This document shows, in pieces, positions 33,066-43,268 of a stretch of DNA of 64,000 bases. The stretch covers positions 8,928,001-8,992,000 of the forward strand of contig JBHGNT010000012.1 of NCBI GenBank assembly GCA_043228905.1, read 5' to 3'. A program made the position numbers and the translations under genes. Under the pieces are notes generated by a model. The model searched no databases and was not told the origin of the DNA. It saw only the letters and a program-made list of their open reading frames with translations. The DNA is from Azolla caroliniana (Eukaryota > Polypodiophyta). Position 1 is the first letter of the stretch. Every line of letters begins with the position of its first letter.

Positions 33066-33790
33066 CCTCTCCGCCTTCCCCCTAAGCTGCGCAAGAAGAG
33101 CTCGAAGCCAATCCCAGGGAATAGTGAAGCTTCATAGGGTCTTTCTATCTAGGTGTGGGTAGTCTGCATCTTCACAGACATGTCTATTTCACTGAGTCTT
33201 TCTACACCTTTCGTGTGGGTCAGAACTTACCCGACAAGGAATTCCGTTACCTTAGGACCGTTACAGTTACGACTACCGTTCACCGGGGCTTCGGTCACCG
33301 GCTCACCCGTCATCAGGTCACCGACTCCCTTAACCTTCTGGCACTGGGCAGGCATCAGCCCCCATACATGGTCTTATGAATTTGCGGAGACCTGTGTTTT
33401 TGGTAAACAGTCGCCTGGGCCTAGTCACTGTGACCTCCTCTATGAGAAGGCACCCCTTCTCCCGAAGTTACGAGGCCATTTTGTCGAGTTCCTTAGAGAA
33501 AGTTGTCTCGCGCCCCTATGTATTCTCTACCTACCCACTTGTGTCAATTTTGGGTACAGGTACCCACTTGTCAAAAGTCGTTCAAGCTTTTCTTGGGAGT
33601 TTGGCGTGGGTTACATCGGTGCCGTAGCGCCTAGTGCTCGGACGTTGGCTCGGGGTATTTTCACTGCCCCTCATTACCCTTGATGGGTCCATTAACTTTG
33701 CGTCCTTAAACCGATAACCATCTTTCAGCTAACCTAGCCTCCTCCGTCCCTCGGGACCAACAAGGGGTAGTACAGGAATATTAACCCGTT
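33066..33790 (-). pseudogene. rrn23: Plastid 23S rRNA gene fragment
   Basis: The plus strand reads as the complement of plastid large-subunit rRNA. Recognisable landmarks are GACCCTATGAAGCTTCACTA on the rRNA sense strand, the complements of GGTAACGGAATTCCTTGTCG and GCCTGCCCAGTGC, and a long tail up to TACCCCTTGTTGGTCC. It covers roughly domains III/IV to V. Scattered substitutions against the well-known conserved sequence suggest decay since transfer. It is cut abruptly at both ends, so it is not a functional rRNA gene. Confidence 0.88.
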
Positions 33791-34950
33791 GGATCCTCCA
33801 AATGTGTCCAAATCTATTCAAAATATCATGATCTGGAAGTGTAACCCAAGCCGATTTACTAATCGGATGTCGGCACTGTCACAGGAACTCTTTCTTGCCA
33901 TAAGCTTAACCATAAGCGTAATCGGGAGTTTCGTAAAAACTTGATTGGTCACAAAAAGGCTGAAGTAGGGTTCTCCTCCTGCATTGTTGATGCAAACTCT
34001 CCTTACTATTGACCGAAAACCCAGGTTATAACCCAAGAAAAAAAAGGAATCTTTGGATAGCCTTTGAAAAAAAACTCAATTTTTTTTACACAAGAATCAA
34101 AATAAGATTCCAGGAGTGCCGAAATAAAATAGATCCATTTTCTTGCAAAGTATTTAGTCCCCCCAATAGCCAAGATACTATGTTTTCTATACCTTCGATA
34201 ATGAAAAAAAACTCGACTCAGGCAAAAACGCATGTTTGCCCCATACGATCGGTATTCATACCAACTACATCGCCCCCCCTTCCGAGTAATGCTATTCCAA
34301 TTGATAGATCTAAAAGCTCTCAATAGTGGTCCATGTACCTGATTTTTTAGGAACAATATTGTTGAATCAATCTCAGAGATGTAGAAATTCCAAGGTACAA
34401 TGGCTATATTTTTTATTCCCTTGTTTCTTGAAAGATAAACAAAGTTAACAAACTTTTTTTAAATTTATGTAAAGACAATCTCAAAATATGTAGAAATGGA
34501 GCATCCTGTATACTTCTCCAAAACAATCGAATCAAACTTTCTGAATGAACATTTTGTGGTATTCTGATACCTAAAATATTGTTGGATTTTGGCAATCTAT
34601 CTTCTAGAAATAGAAATATTGAATGAATGGATCGGGAAGTTTTCCAATCAACAATAAGCTTCTTCATAGTCGGCGGCGTTGTTCAAGACGATAAAGAAAT
34701 CTCTAAAACAAAGCATATCATTTATGATAGAACATAGAAGTATGGCCCGAAACCCCAACTACCAGATTAATTTCAATCAGATTCTGAATAAACAATCTCG
34801 TAATAATCCTGATGACGCATTCTATCAATCATATGTTTCGATGATATAATACTACATGCTTGAAGTACTATATCAATCTTTTGTGCGCATGAAGTGTATT
34901 TGCAAGCAACCAAATAACAATCCTCTTTGAAGGAAAGAAAATGAATACAA
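33791..34950 (-). pseudogene. matK: Plastid matK fragment (intron maturase), degenerate
   Basis: On minus the reading shows matK landmarks in order: IDRMRHQDYYEI (near 34830), SRSIHSIFLFLEDRLP (about 34600-34645), SLIRLFWRSIQDAPFLHILR (about 34480-34540), HYRRYRKHSILAIGGTKYF (about 34160-34220) and ending HDILNRFGHIWRI at 33791-33835, before the maturase X domain is complete. Several stops and frame changes interrupt it. In plastids the protein assists splicing of group II introns; here it is only a remnant. Confidence 0.82.
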
Positions 34951-35009
34951 TAAACATTCTTTGTGGAAATTGATCAACAGACTCATCATAAAGTCCCTAG
35001 AATAAAAAA

Positions 35010-35250
35010 AAGATCCGTAACCTTTATAAATAACATCATTGGGTCATACATCTTCATAATGATAATCTTTTGATTGTAAAGTATTTATAATTGTAGGTAT
35101 TGAAAAACCTGTGAGTGTGAAAGTACTATCATCCTTTCAATCACATCCTATTTGTAATACTCGTCTCCCTCACCTTGCTAAAGCTATGGATATGTTACAA
35201 CTGGTCGTTGACTTTCCGATTCCACCTTTACCGTTAACAGCTACTTTCGT
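35010..35250 (-). pseudogene. chlL: Plastid chlL 5' fragment (light-independent protochlorophyllide reductase)
   Basis: On minus from 35250: ACG-start, then [18 protein letters not shown], which is the P-loop of the NifH-like L subunit, then ISIALAR, RVLQIGCD and [20 protein letters not shown], to about VIYKGYGS at 35010. Two in-frame stops stand at Arg and Pro positions. About 80 of some 290 codons are present. The intact enzyme reduces protochlorophyllide in the dark. The gene is absent from flowering plant plastids, which makes it informative about the host. Confidence 0.85.
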
Positions 35251-35880
35251 TTCGCAAAGCTCCAATTCATATTGATACCTCCCGACTACTCTTCACACTC
35301 CCCATTCCTACCCTACCATAATCCAAACATACACTTCTATTAGGATAATCCCATGGCTATTCTACTATGCTTCTCAGAGGGTGGGGAATAGAAACTCTTG
35401 ATTGCTCATTGATACGTACGAATCATGGGGAGGGGGACAACCAACCACGATCAGCCATGGCTAGAGTCGATCGCGCAACGCGAGCCCCCCCACGATTCAA
35501 GAGCTCCATCCACTATCCAACGGGAGCTCCATCTGGAGCCAACAACCATATAAGGAGCGATCCAATATTAATATGAGAGATATTTTTTTGACAAGAAAGA
35601 TTGATCCAACCAAGCAAGCCAAACCCACAGTTTGATATCAATATGAGAGATAATTTGTTTCTGGAATCGGAGAGAGAAGAAGGAAAAAAACTAGAGGGAA
35701 AAAATGGTACATATATTGAACTCTTTGTTGATCCCCCTTCCCAATCTTACTTTGCATGTCCACTTTTAGTTACATGCTTCCTTTTTTCGTTGCATGCCTT
35801 TTACTTTTAGTTGCATGGCCTCCTTTTTTTTAGTTGCTTGACCTTTACTTTTAGTTTCATGAGACCGTTCGTATAATTCA

Positions 35881-36114
35881 GCCACATGATCCACAATCAT
35901 ACATAAAGTTCAGCCCATGCATAATCCATATGTGCATCGCAACCAAACCGTAGACGTGGCCACATGATCCACAATCATACATAAAGTTTAGCCCATGTAT
36001 AATCCATATGTGCATCGCAACCAAACCGTAGACGCGGCCACATGATCCACAATCATACATAGAGTTCAGCCCATGCATAATCCATATGTGCATCGCAACC
36101 AAACCGTAGACGCA
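35881..36114. repeat. 78-bp tandem repeat, three copies, inside the Gypsy B LTR
   Basis: Units start GCCACATGAT at 35881, 35959 and 36037 and end CCGTAGACG(T/C)(G/A). They differ by only a few bases. The other LTR has a single related unit at about 42735-42812. The minus-strand ORF here is a by-product. Confidence 0.92.
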
Positions 36115-36493
36115 TCCGCACACGTGCGTCCCGACCGCACCGTGTACGCATCCACGCGCGCGTTCCCGACCGGGCCGTACGTCGTATATATATTGGGGAA
36201 TCCAATTTTATCCTATCTATGTGGGATATCTCACAGTTTTGTTTTTTTCCCCTTTTCTCTTCAAACTTCTCACTCACATAACGTGATGATGCTTGTTTAT
36301 CCATTTCATGCGTAGTAAAATACGTTATGAAGCTCTTCAAGACATCTATCTTTCCACATCAATACATTAAGGTAATCTTAAATAATTATTTTACTAGTTT
36401 TTATATCATGTGTGAAAAACCACACGACATTCACCCCCACCAAACCTGCACATCCACCGGTATGTGCCAATTGTAGTGAGGTTCCTCTTTTAA

Positions 36494-37646
36494 TTACTCT
36501 TTTTCATCTTGGATGTTCGAGGCTACATCATCTAGAGCTTTGATCTCAAGATTTGGGGCCTCTCTTCGCTTAAAGATCTTGATCCTCTTTCCTGCAATTG
36601 GCAAGGCAAGTCGAGCTCCATCTAACTCCACTAAAAAATAGGTTGCATTGTTTCCAATTTTCTTAACCATATACGGGCCAAACCATCGTTTTGTAAAATT
36701 TCGGGCAGTGCTATATTGATTATCGAGACTACTATCATAGACAAGAACCCAATCTCCTTCTTCAATTTTTCTTTGTCGAAGACGATGCTCTTTATCAAAA
36801 TTCTTCTTGTTCTTCAATCGAGCCTGGAGCAACCATTCTATTGCCAACTCGACATCTTCAGGCCTCTGTTCTAATTGTTGAATCCTTATAGCTAGCAAAT
36901 CTTCTCGACTCATTTCATCTTGCCATGGAAAAGATGTCCACGAAGCAATACTTTACTCGATAGGCATTATTGGTTTTTGCCCTAATATGAGTTCGGTCGG
37001 CATATATCCTGTAGTCGTGCTATGTGTAGTTCTATCAGCCCGCAATGCATAAGGTAGTAATTGTGGCCAATTCCCCATTTTCCCGTCGCAAGCCTTTGCT
37101 AGAGCTTTAACAATCGGACTATGGCCTGTTCCACCTTCCCATTTGCGTCTGGGTTGTATGCCATGGTGAGCGATAGTGTGACGCCTATCCTTGAAAAGAA
37201 CTCTTTAGCTTCATTTGCATCTAACTCCCCCCTATCTGCTACTATTTTGCCGACACATCCGTATCGACAAATAACATCTTCAAGGAGAAACTTACAAACC
37301 GCTGATGTTGTTTTATTCCTTCTACTTGGTTGGTGAGATCCTCTCTTGCTAGCACGAAATACTTCATTTGCCCCAATCCCATCGGCATAACCACTATGTC
37401 TACCGACCACTTATAATGCATTGATAATGGATATGTCGGATGAAGTTCATCCCTATGTTGAATATTCGAGTATAATTGGCATTGCTTACATGTTTCAACA
37501 TAGCTTGCTACATCTTTGTAAACACCCGGCCACCAATACTTCTCCTTGAGCTTTGCGAAAGTTGCCCATATACCTCGATGACCTGCCCACACACTATCAT
37601 GAAATTCAGCAATTAGTGTTTGTTGATCTTGTTTCTTGCACACCAC
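36494..37646 (-). pseudogene. Gypsy B integrase
   Basis: Zinc-binding HHCC region HDSVWAGHRGIWATF...CKQCQLYSN (about 37610-37480), catalytic core with WSVDIVVMPMG (Asp about 37408) and VADRGELDANEAKEFF, then YNPDANGKVEQA with the Glu (about 37130). The C-terminal domain lies at 36913-36494 (SLDNQYSTARNFTKRWFGPY) and ends in a basic and acidic tail. At least two frame breaks separate these blocks (near 37240-37410 and 36950-37100), so no single integrase is encoded. Confidence 0.83.
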
Positions 37647-38006
37647 TCAAAGTGGAGTTCCATTCTTCTTCTTTCGAAACTTCCATAGATGTCTTTCTTT
37701 GAGGAAGAACTTGTAGGCCCTCTTCCTAATTCAGTAGAAGTCTTCCTTTGACCATGATTCATCCTTTGTAAGAGGGCTTAAGTACTAGCCAATTTCGATG
37801 AATTCTCCCTCATAATCTTCTACTTTAAAAACTACTAGCACCTGAGCACAAGAAACCGTAAAGAAGTTTAGGCCAACATCCTCTTCGTCAAAGTGCCAAT
37901 TTTCTTCACCCTCATACCTTGCCCTTGACAACATATCGGCCACCACATTATGCTTTCCATTTATATGTCGAATCTCGGGGTTGAGGGACTTGATATAGGC
38001 AATCCA

Positions 38007-39569
38007 TCACAACATAGCAATATCCGGTGTCGCACAACCGGATATCATTCCAAGAATAGGTAGACAATGAGTTTCGATTATGACCTCTGTTTTGATAAGG
38101 TAGTCACAATCGGTTTTAACCGCAGATACTATTCCCCATAGCTCTCTGTTTACTTGGGCATACTTTCTTTGTCTTTTGGTCAACACCTTTGCACCAAATC
38201 GGATTGCATACCGATTCTTTTCTTTGTCTTCTTGGTTTATCACCCATCCAATTCCGGTTGGGCTCGTATCCACTGTCACATATATAGGGGTACCTTCGGT
38301 GTATTCGGCTTTTCACAGTGTCAAAGCTTCCAATAATAATTTCTTTAGCTTTTGAACCGCGTAGGTATGCTCATCTTCCCATTCGAACTTCTTCCTTTTC
38401 TTAAGTAATCCATACAATGGTTCAACGACATGAGCATAATGTGGAATCCATATGTGATAGAATGCACATGCTCCCAAGAATCTTCGCACCTCTATTTGAG
38501 ACACACATTCTTCTTTCATCTCTTGAATAGCGTTCACCTTGGATGGAGATGGCTTCTAGCCATAAGACCCACATAAGTGTCCCACTACCAATAATTCAGG
38601 TTGACCGAATGCAGACTTCTCTCCTGAAAATGTGAGATTTTCATCGTCAAGCTTTTGCAACACCTTCTCGCTATCATTTATATGATCGATGACGAATCTT
38701 CGGCAATCATCTTCATCGTTCGATTCATCTTTCTCTTCCACCAAGCATCCTTTGATTGGAATGTCATCTAAGACGGGTATTGTGATATCAGGGATGCAAT
38801 CCCTCAACACTTTATTCATGGCATTCACCATGTGGGCTACGGAATTTGCCGCACCTTGGAGTAAGGAGCACATCCTTACCAACCCGATCAGCATCCTCAT
38901 TGTCGTTATGTCTCTACTATCGATGACCAATTGAAACTGATCATAACTCAAGTAGAGCTCACCAACGGAATAGATCGATCTTCCTGTGAAGGCTTCGGCA
39001 AATTCATCAACGCTTGGACCAATTCCGGCATTTCGGATCGTCACCTTGTTGACGGGTTGGAGATCTTGAATAAAGCGTAAGGACCCATTCTTCTTCGGCA
39101 CCGTAAACCATCTATTGGAGTAGGAAGCATTGGATGGCTCAATAATTCCCATCCTAACCTTTTCCTTTAGAAGCTCAATCAACATTGGAATGTGAGCTCT
39201 TGGAACCGGTATCGTCTTGAGGTTCCAAGGTACATGTGGCACCGTAAATATCACCATCAGCTCTATCATCTTCGGGCTGGCACATCCGATCTCTTGTGGG
39301 GAGAAGGTGAAGGCTTTCCCATGTCTCTCAAGCATTCCGCGGAACATTCTCTCCTCTTCAGGGAGGAGGAAATCCTCCTTTCCAACTCGTAGCTTCCCTT
39401 TTGTCTCTTTAGTGAAGACATAACCTATTGCCTTTCGATCCCTTAAGCTTGGATCATTAGAAACTTCCTTCATCTTTTGCCAGCTATCTTCTGGTAGCGG
39501 AACCGCAACTGGCTTGATCTTTTTATCCACCGTTTTATATTTTGTGTTGACTTGAGCTTCCTCCATCAA
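38007..39569 (-). pseudogene. Gypsy B reverse transcriptase and RNase H
   Basis: The first block (39569-38556) has GIIEPSNASYSNRWFTVPKK, GSLRFIQDLQPVNKVT and the catalytic IPVLDDIPIKG near 38770, where Y/FxDD is expected and LDD stands. The second block (38537-38313) is the connection domain (RRFLGACAFYHIWIPHYAHV). The third (38279-38007) is RNase H (VDTSPTGIGWVINQ, RQRKYAQVNRELWGIVSAV). Stops between blocks at about 38556 and 38300 break the protein. Comparatively long open stretches show moderate age. Confidence 0.87.
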
Positions 39570-39619
39570 GATGCCTCGATGATAGCGTACATGTTGACGG
39601 AGTTAACCAAAATCTCGTG

Positions 39620-40884
39620 TCAATCGTGAGGATAGCTCAAGTCCACGATTTCCTCGATTTCCTCGATGGTGTCGTTAAATGAGGCTTCCTCTAGAATATG
39701 AGTTACGAATTCTTCTTCTCCTATTATGCTTTCTTCTTTCAGCGCCTTCTCAAAGTCTTGTATCGGACGCTTGTACTTCTTGTTGAGTAGTGTTAGGTTA
39801 CATGCACCACTAGGTGTGACACATGTTGCTTCTTGTTGCAATCCACGTGCTCTACTTCCTTGTGGGGACTTATGATTGCTCGGACTATTTGTGCCCCATG
39901 CTTCAATAGTCCGTTCTAAAAATTTGAAGATTTGCCTCCAAGGCTATCTCAGTTCCTTCTGTGATTGGCTCGCACCGTCAAGAATTGAACAGATCTTTGG
40001 TTTTCAAGGCTCTTGACTCGTGCAAAAGCCGCTCCATTATCGAACACCTTGGTCTCCATCCGGGATGATGTGATATACGGTTGTCCTAGGATGACAGGAT
40101 GTGAAGCCGAGTCTTGCACGAAGAAGTGTTGATCCATCTCCACATCTTTAATCGTGATTTTAACATTGGGGCAAGCTCCGTACAAGTCTTCTGTGGCCTT
40201 CCTTGCCGCTCGAATATTCCATCCGTGGTTTGTATTAATTGGCCATCTTCCCTTTTTGTAGAACTCGGTGGACCTCAGGTTAATCTCCGAACCATGGTCA
40301 AACAAAGCTACCACAGTCTCTTTCTTCTCCCCGATCTTCACCGGCATCTCCGTTGTCACTCTTGCCCAATGAGGCCGAGAGTAATGGCTATCCGCCATCA
40401 CTTCTTCTTCTTTCTCCTCTTCCGATCTTGCCATAGTTATGGCACTTGTTTTCACCTCCTCGTCATCTTCTTGTTGCCGCTTCCGCTTAATCAAGTTCAC
40501 GATAGTATCGTGGAACTCCTTCTTAGCAATCCCAAGTAGCTCTCTCAAAGTAAGGTCGACATGACAGTCTAAAACCTTCTCCTCAAGGACCTTCCGCAAG
40601 TCGGTTGTTTGTTCTATGTCCGACCTTAGCTTGTAAGTTGGCGCCACTCGTTCTTTTCCTTTCTTCATAGATTCATTGACTTCTATCCGAGAAGGTTGGC
40701 TCGATCCTCCAGGCTTCATGCTTGTTTCTCCTATCTCTTTTCGTGGCGTAGGATGGCCTTGTCCTTCTTTCCCTGCATTCCCCGTATTGTGATGCTTTGA
40801 TGTGTCATCTTCTTCACCGGTTCTTTTCCTCTTCTCTTCGACAAGAGCTTCATAGTTGTCACACACAACCTCCACAAAGCTCAT
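39620..40884 (-). pseudogene. Gypsy B aspartic protease region
   Basis: The 311-codon frame at 40884-39949 starts with a charged linker and reaches VVALFDHGSEINLRSTEF (about 40330-40275), a retropepsin active site with DHG in place of DTG/DSG, then SHPVILGQPYI, the typical second half. A further acidic linker (39841-39620) leads towards RT. DHG is seen in some Gypsy proteases of this type, so it need not be a lesion. Confidence 0.78.
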
Positions 40885-41055
40885 GTTATCGTCGATTGGA
40901 TCTGACCATCCGATAACTCATTGCCCATTCCGATCAGCAAGTTGTAGATCCTCCAAATCGATTTTGCCTTTCTTTTCGCACTCAAATACTATTGGCCAAA
41001 ACCCAACTCCCAGCTTGATCGTCTTTAGATTCTCTCTTCCAACTCGTATCGCAGA

Positions 41056-42135
41056 CTATGCGGGATAGTGCATGGCTTCTACATGCCTTGCATTTTCCTC
41101 TTCCACGATCTTTTTCAGCCCGCCTCTTCCGAAGTTCACTCGTAGTTGCTTACAGGTCTCACTCGAATGAATCATGTTGTCGTCCAAATAGACGACCTTC
41201 TTGTGAATCGCGTCTTGTAAGTCAATGCACTCCCTTCGCGAGTGCTCGAAGCTGTTGCACCACACACATCTATACGCTTCTCTTCCCTTGGACCCGCGTC
41301 GACCTAAGTTAACCAAAGATACCGCTTCAAACTTCTTGGAGAGCTCTTCGATTATGGATTCTTCCATCGCTTTCTTGTCAAAATTGTTGATCGGCTTGCT
41401 AGGCTCGATCATCATAGGCACCTTCCTCCTCCACGATTGTGGATTCTCCATATCAGTTTCCTCTTGCCATTGCCGGCGCTTATCAAGACGATTACAAGCC
41501 TTCTTCACCGCCGCCCAGTCCGCTACCAAACCATTTGGTTGTGTTTCGTCCTCCAAAAAGTTGCCCAATTCTCGCCGATCTTTCGTATCCACTGCCTTTA
41601 GGAATAGTAGGACTTTATCTCCATCGACAACTCGTTGATCAACTCTCGGAAGTCGTTTGTACTTCTGGCCGAATTCAGCATATACTCCAGACATAGACAT
41701 ATTCTTCCCTTTCTTCTCGATCCACGTCATTAGTGTATGTCGAGTCATCTGTGACGCATCTTCAAGCATGTATTCAACGAGAAGCCCTTTTTTGAACTCC
41801 ACCCAAGTTATGTGCTCGTTTTGGATCTCCATGACACGCTCGCAGATCCTTGGTTCCACCACACGTTTGAAGCTAGAAATTTGTTTGAGATCGTTGACAT
41901 CCCTCTGTTGCATCTTGTTTCAATAGGTAGCAAGAATATCCGTGATGTTCTTGCCACCAAATCGTCCAGCTATCTCAACTGTACAATCAACAACTTTGTC
42001 GATTAAAGCTTCTCGATCTCTCACTTTCAGCATGTATTCCAGTACGAACATCATACCTTTAATTAATTCCTCTCCTTCAGTTCCGCTTGTCGAAGCCATC
42101 GTTGTACTTGAGATCCTCCCTACCACCTCTTTCAC
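41056..42135 (-). pseudogene. Gypsy B gag
   Basis: The reading starts near the ATG at 42135 (MKEVVGRISSTTMAST), has one stop near 41922, then is open for 285 codons (41913-41056). The gag core contains WVEFKKGLLVEYMLED and YAEFGQKYKRLPR. A single knuckle CVWCNSFEHSRREC lies at about 41265-41225. It is followed by IHSSETCKQLRVNFGRGG. No matching primer binding site starting TGG was seen between it and the 5' LTR. Confidence 0.83.
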
Positions 42136-42156
42136 GTCAGGTTCACAACTTAATTA

Positions 42157-43224
42157 TGTCGTGAGAATCCGTCACTATGTGCGGATCGTGAGACGGAACC
42201 TCTAGGGTTATGGACCGGAAAGGAATTTGTACACACACGCACAACACAAGCAAGATTCACTTATAAGACAAGTAAATGAGAGGAAACATTTGTTTATTGC
42301 AAAAGAAGTCGATTCTATATAAACTTAGAATCATGTTACAATGGATTGGATATGAAAATGAGAGATAAATCTTTTAAAGAAAGGAGCCAACAACCATATA
42401 AGGAGCGGTCCAATATTAATATGAGAGATATTTTTTTGACTAGAAAGATTGAGCCAACCAAGCAAGCCAAACCCGTAGTTTGATATCAATATGAGAGATA
42501 ATTTGTTTTTGGAATCGAAGAGTGAAGAAGGAAGGAAAAAAAAACTAGAGGGAAAAAATGGGACATATATTGAGCTCTTTGTTGATCCCCCTTCCCAATG
42601 TTACTTTGCATGTCCACGTTTAGTTGCATGCTTCCATTTTTAGTTCCATGCCTTTTACTTTTAGTTGCATGGCCTCCTTTTTTTAGTTGCTTGACCTTTA
42701 GTTTTAGTTGAATGCGATCGTTCATATAATTCGGCCACATGATTCACAATCATCCATAAAGTTCAGCCTGTGCGTAATCCATATGTGTGTCGCAACCAAA
42801 CCGTAGATGCATCTGCACACATGTGTCCCGATCGCGCCGTGTACGCGTCCGCACGTGCGTCCCCAATCGGGCCGTACGTTGTGACCCAAAATCATTTAAG
42901 CCATTCATCCACACAATTTAGCCCAAATCACCTTAAACATTCTGTGCTTCACACATTGATATAATGAATAGGTTTTGGCTTTCTATATATATTGGGAATC
43001 CAATGTTATCCTATCTATGTGGGATATCTCACAATTTTGTTTTTTTCCCCTTTTCTTTTCAAACTTCTCACTCACATAATGTGATGCTTGTTTATCCATT
43101 TCATGCGTGGTAAAATACATTATGAAGCTCTTCAAGACATCTATCTTTCCATATCAATACATTAAGCTAATATTAAATAATTATTTTACTAGTTTTCATA
43201 TTGTGTGTGAAAAACCACACGACA
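42157..43224 (-). repeat. Gypsy B 5' LTR, intact copy
   Basis: 1068 bp from TGTCGTGAG to CACGACA. It is the reference for the broken left LTR: 42195-42382 is the segment lost there. It also contains about 80 bp near 42880-42985 not found in the left copy, so the LTRs differ by insertions as well as substitutions. Confidence 0.88.
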
Positions 43225-43268
43225 ACGGGGAAAACTAAACCCGAAAACTCGGCCATGCATATTCCTTG
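43225..43268 (+). pseudogene. Copia C integrase remnant right of Gypsy B
   Basis: About 44 bp reading GKLNPKTRPCIFLAYR on plus, the direct continuation of the Copia C text cut at 33027. It ends abruptly at the inverted Copia D fragment. Confidence 0.75.

Larger units (their letters stand above)
33066..35534 (-). other. Mosaic nuclear insert of plastid DNA (rrn23, matK, chlL)
   Basis: About 2.47 kb made of three plastid segments that are not neighbours in known land plant plastid genomes: part of the large ribosomal RNA gene, most of matK and the 5' end of chlL, all on minus. Segment joins near 33790 and 34950-35010 are abrupt. The insert sits inside an LTR with loss of 188 bp of LTR, as expected of several fragments joined during repair of a double-strand break. 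The last 280 bp (35251-35534) are of unclear, probably plastid, origin. Confidence 0.83.
33028..36429 (-). repeat. Gypsy B 3' LTR, interrupted by plastid DNA
   Basis: LTR sequence is present at 33028-33065 and again at 35535-36429, matching the intact copy at 42157-43224. The stretch corresponding to 42195-42382 (188 bp) is absent and replaced by 33066-35534. On minus, the internal side is flanked by TTTGGTGGGGGTGAA, a polypurine-like tract at 36430-36444. This LTR also carries three copies of a 78-bp unit against one in the other LTR. Confidence 0.87.
33028..43224 (-). mobile_element. Gypsy B: Ty3/Gypsy element, minus strand, inserted in Copia C
   Basis: LTRs begin TGTCGTGAG and end CACGACA, a 7-bp inverted terminus. 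Between them on minus lie gag, protease, RT, RNase H and integrase. Flanks are AATGG (33023-33027) and AACGG (43224-43228, overlapping the last LTR base), a target duplication with one mismatch; the Copia C reading continues across. The integrase tail (LDNQYSTARNFTKRWFGPY, then LPIAGKRIKIFKRR) differs from Gypsy A and C, so this is a separate lineage. The left LTR has been broken open and filled with plastid DNA. Confidence 0.9.

Noticed and set aside
33153-33683. Open frames across the 23S rRNA fragment
   Set aside because: Sequence is recognisable plastid rRNA; open frames there are coincidental.
33066-35534. Genuine plastid genome segment
   Set aside because: Genes are truncated, degenerate and joined out of plastid order, and LTR sequence flanks both sides.
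35878-36123. Minus-strand ORF with three repeats resembling a small secreted protein, or a CRISPR-like array
   Set aside because: It is the 78-bp tandem repeat of an LTR. Units are adjacent with no unique spacers, and the host is a plant.
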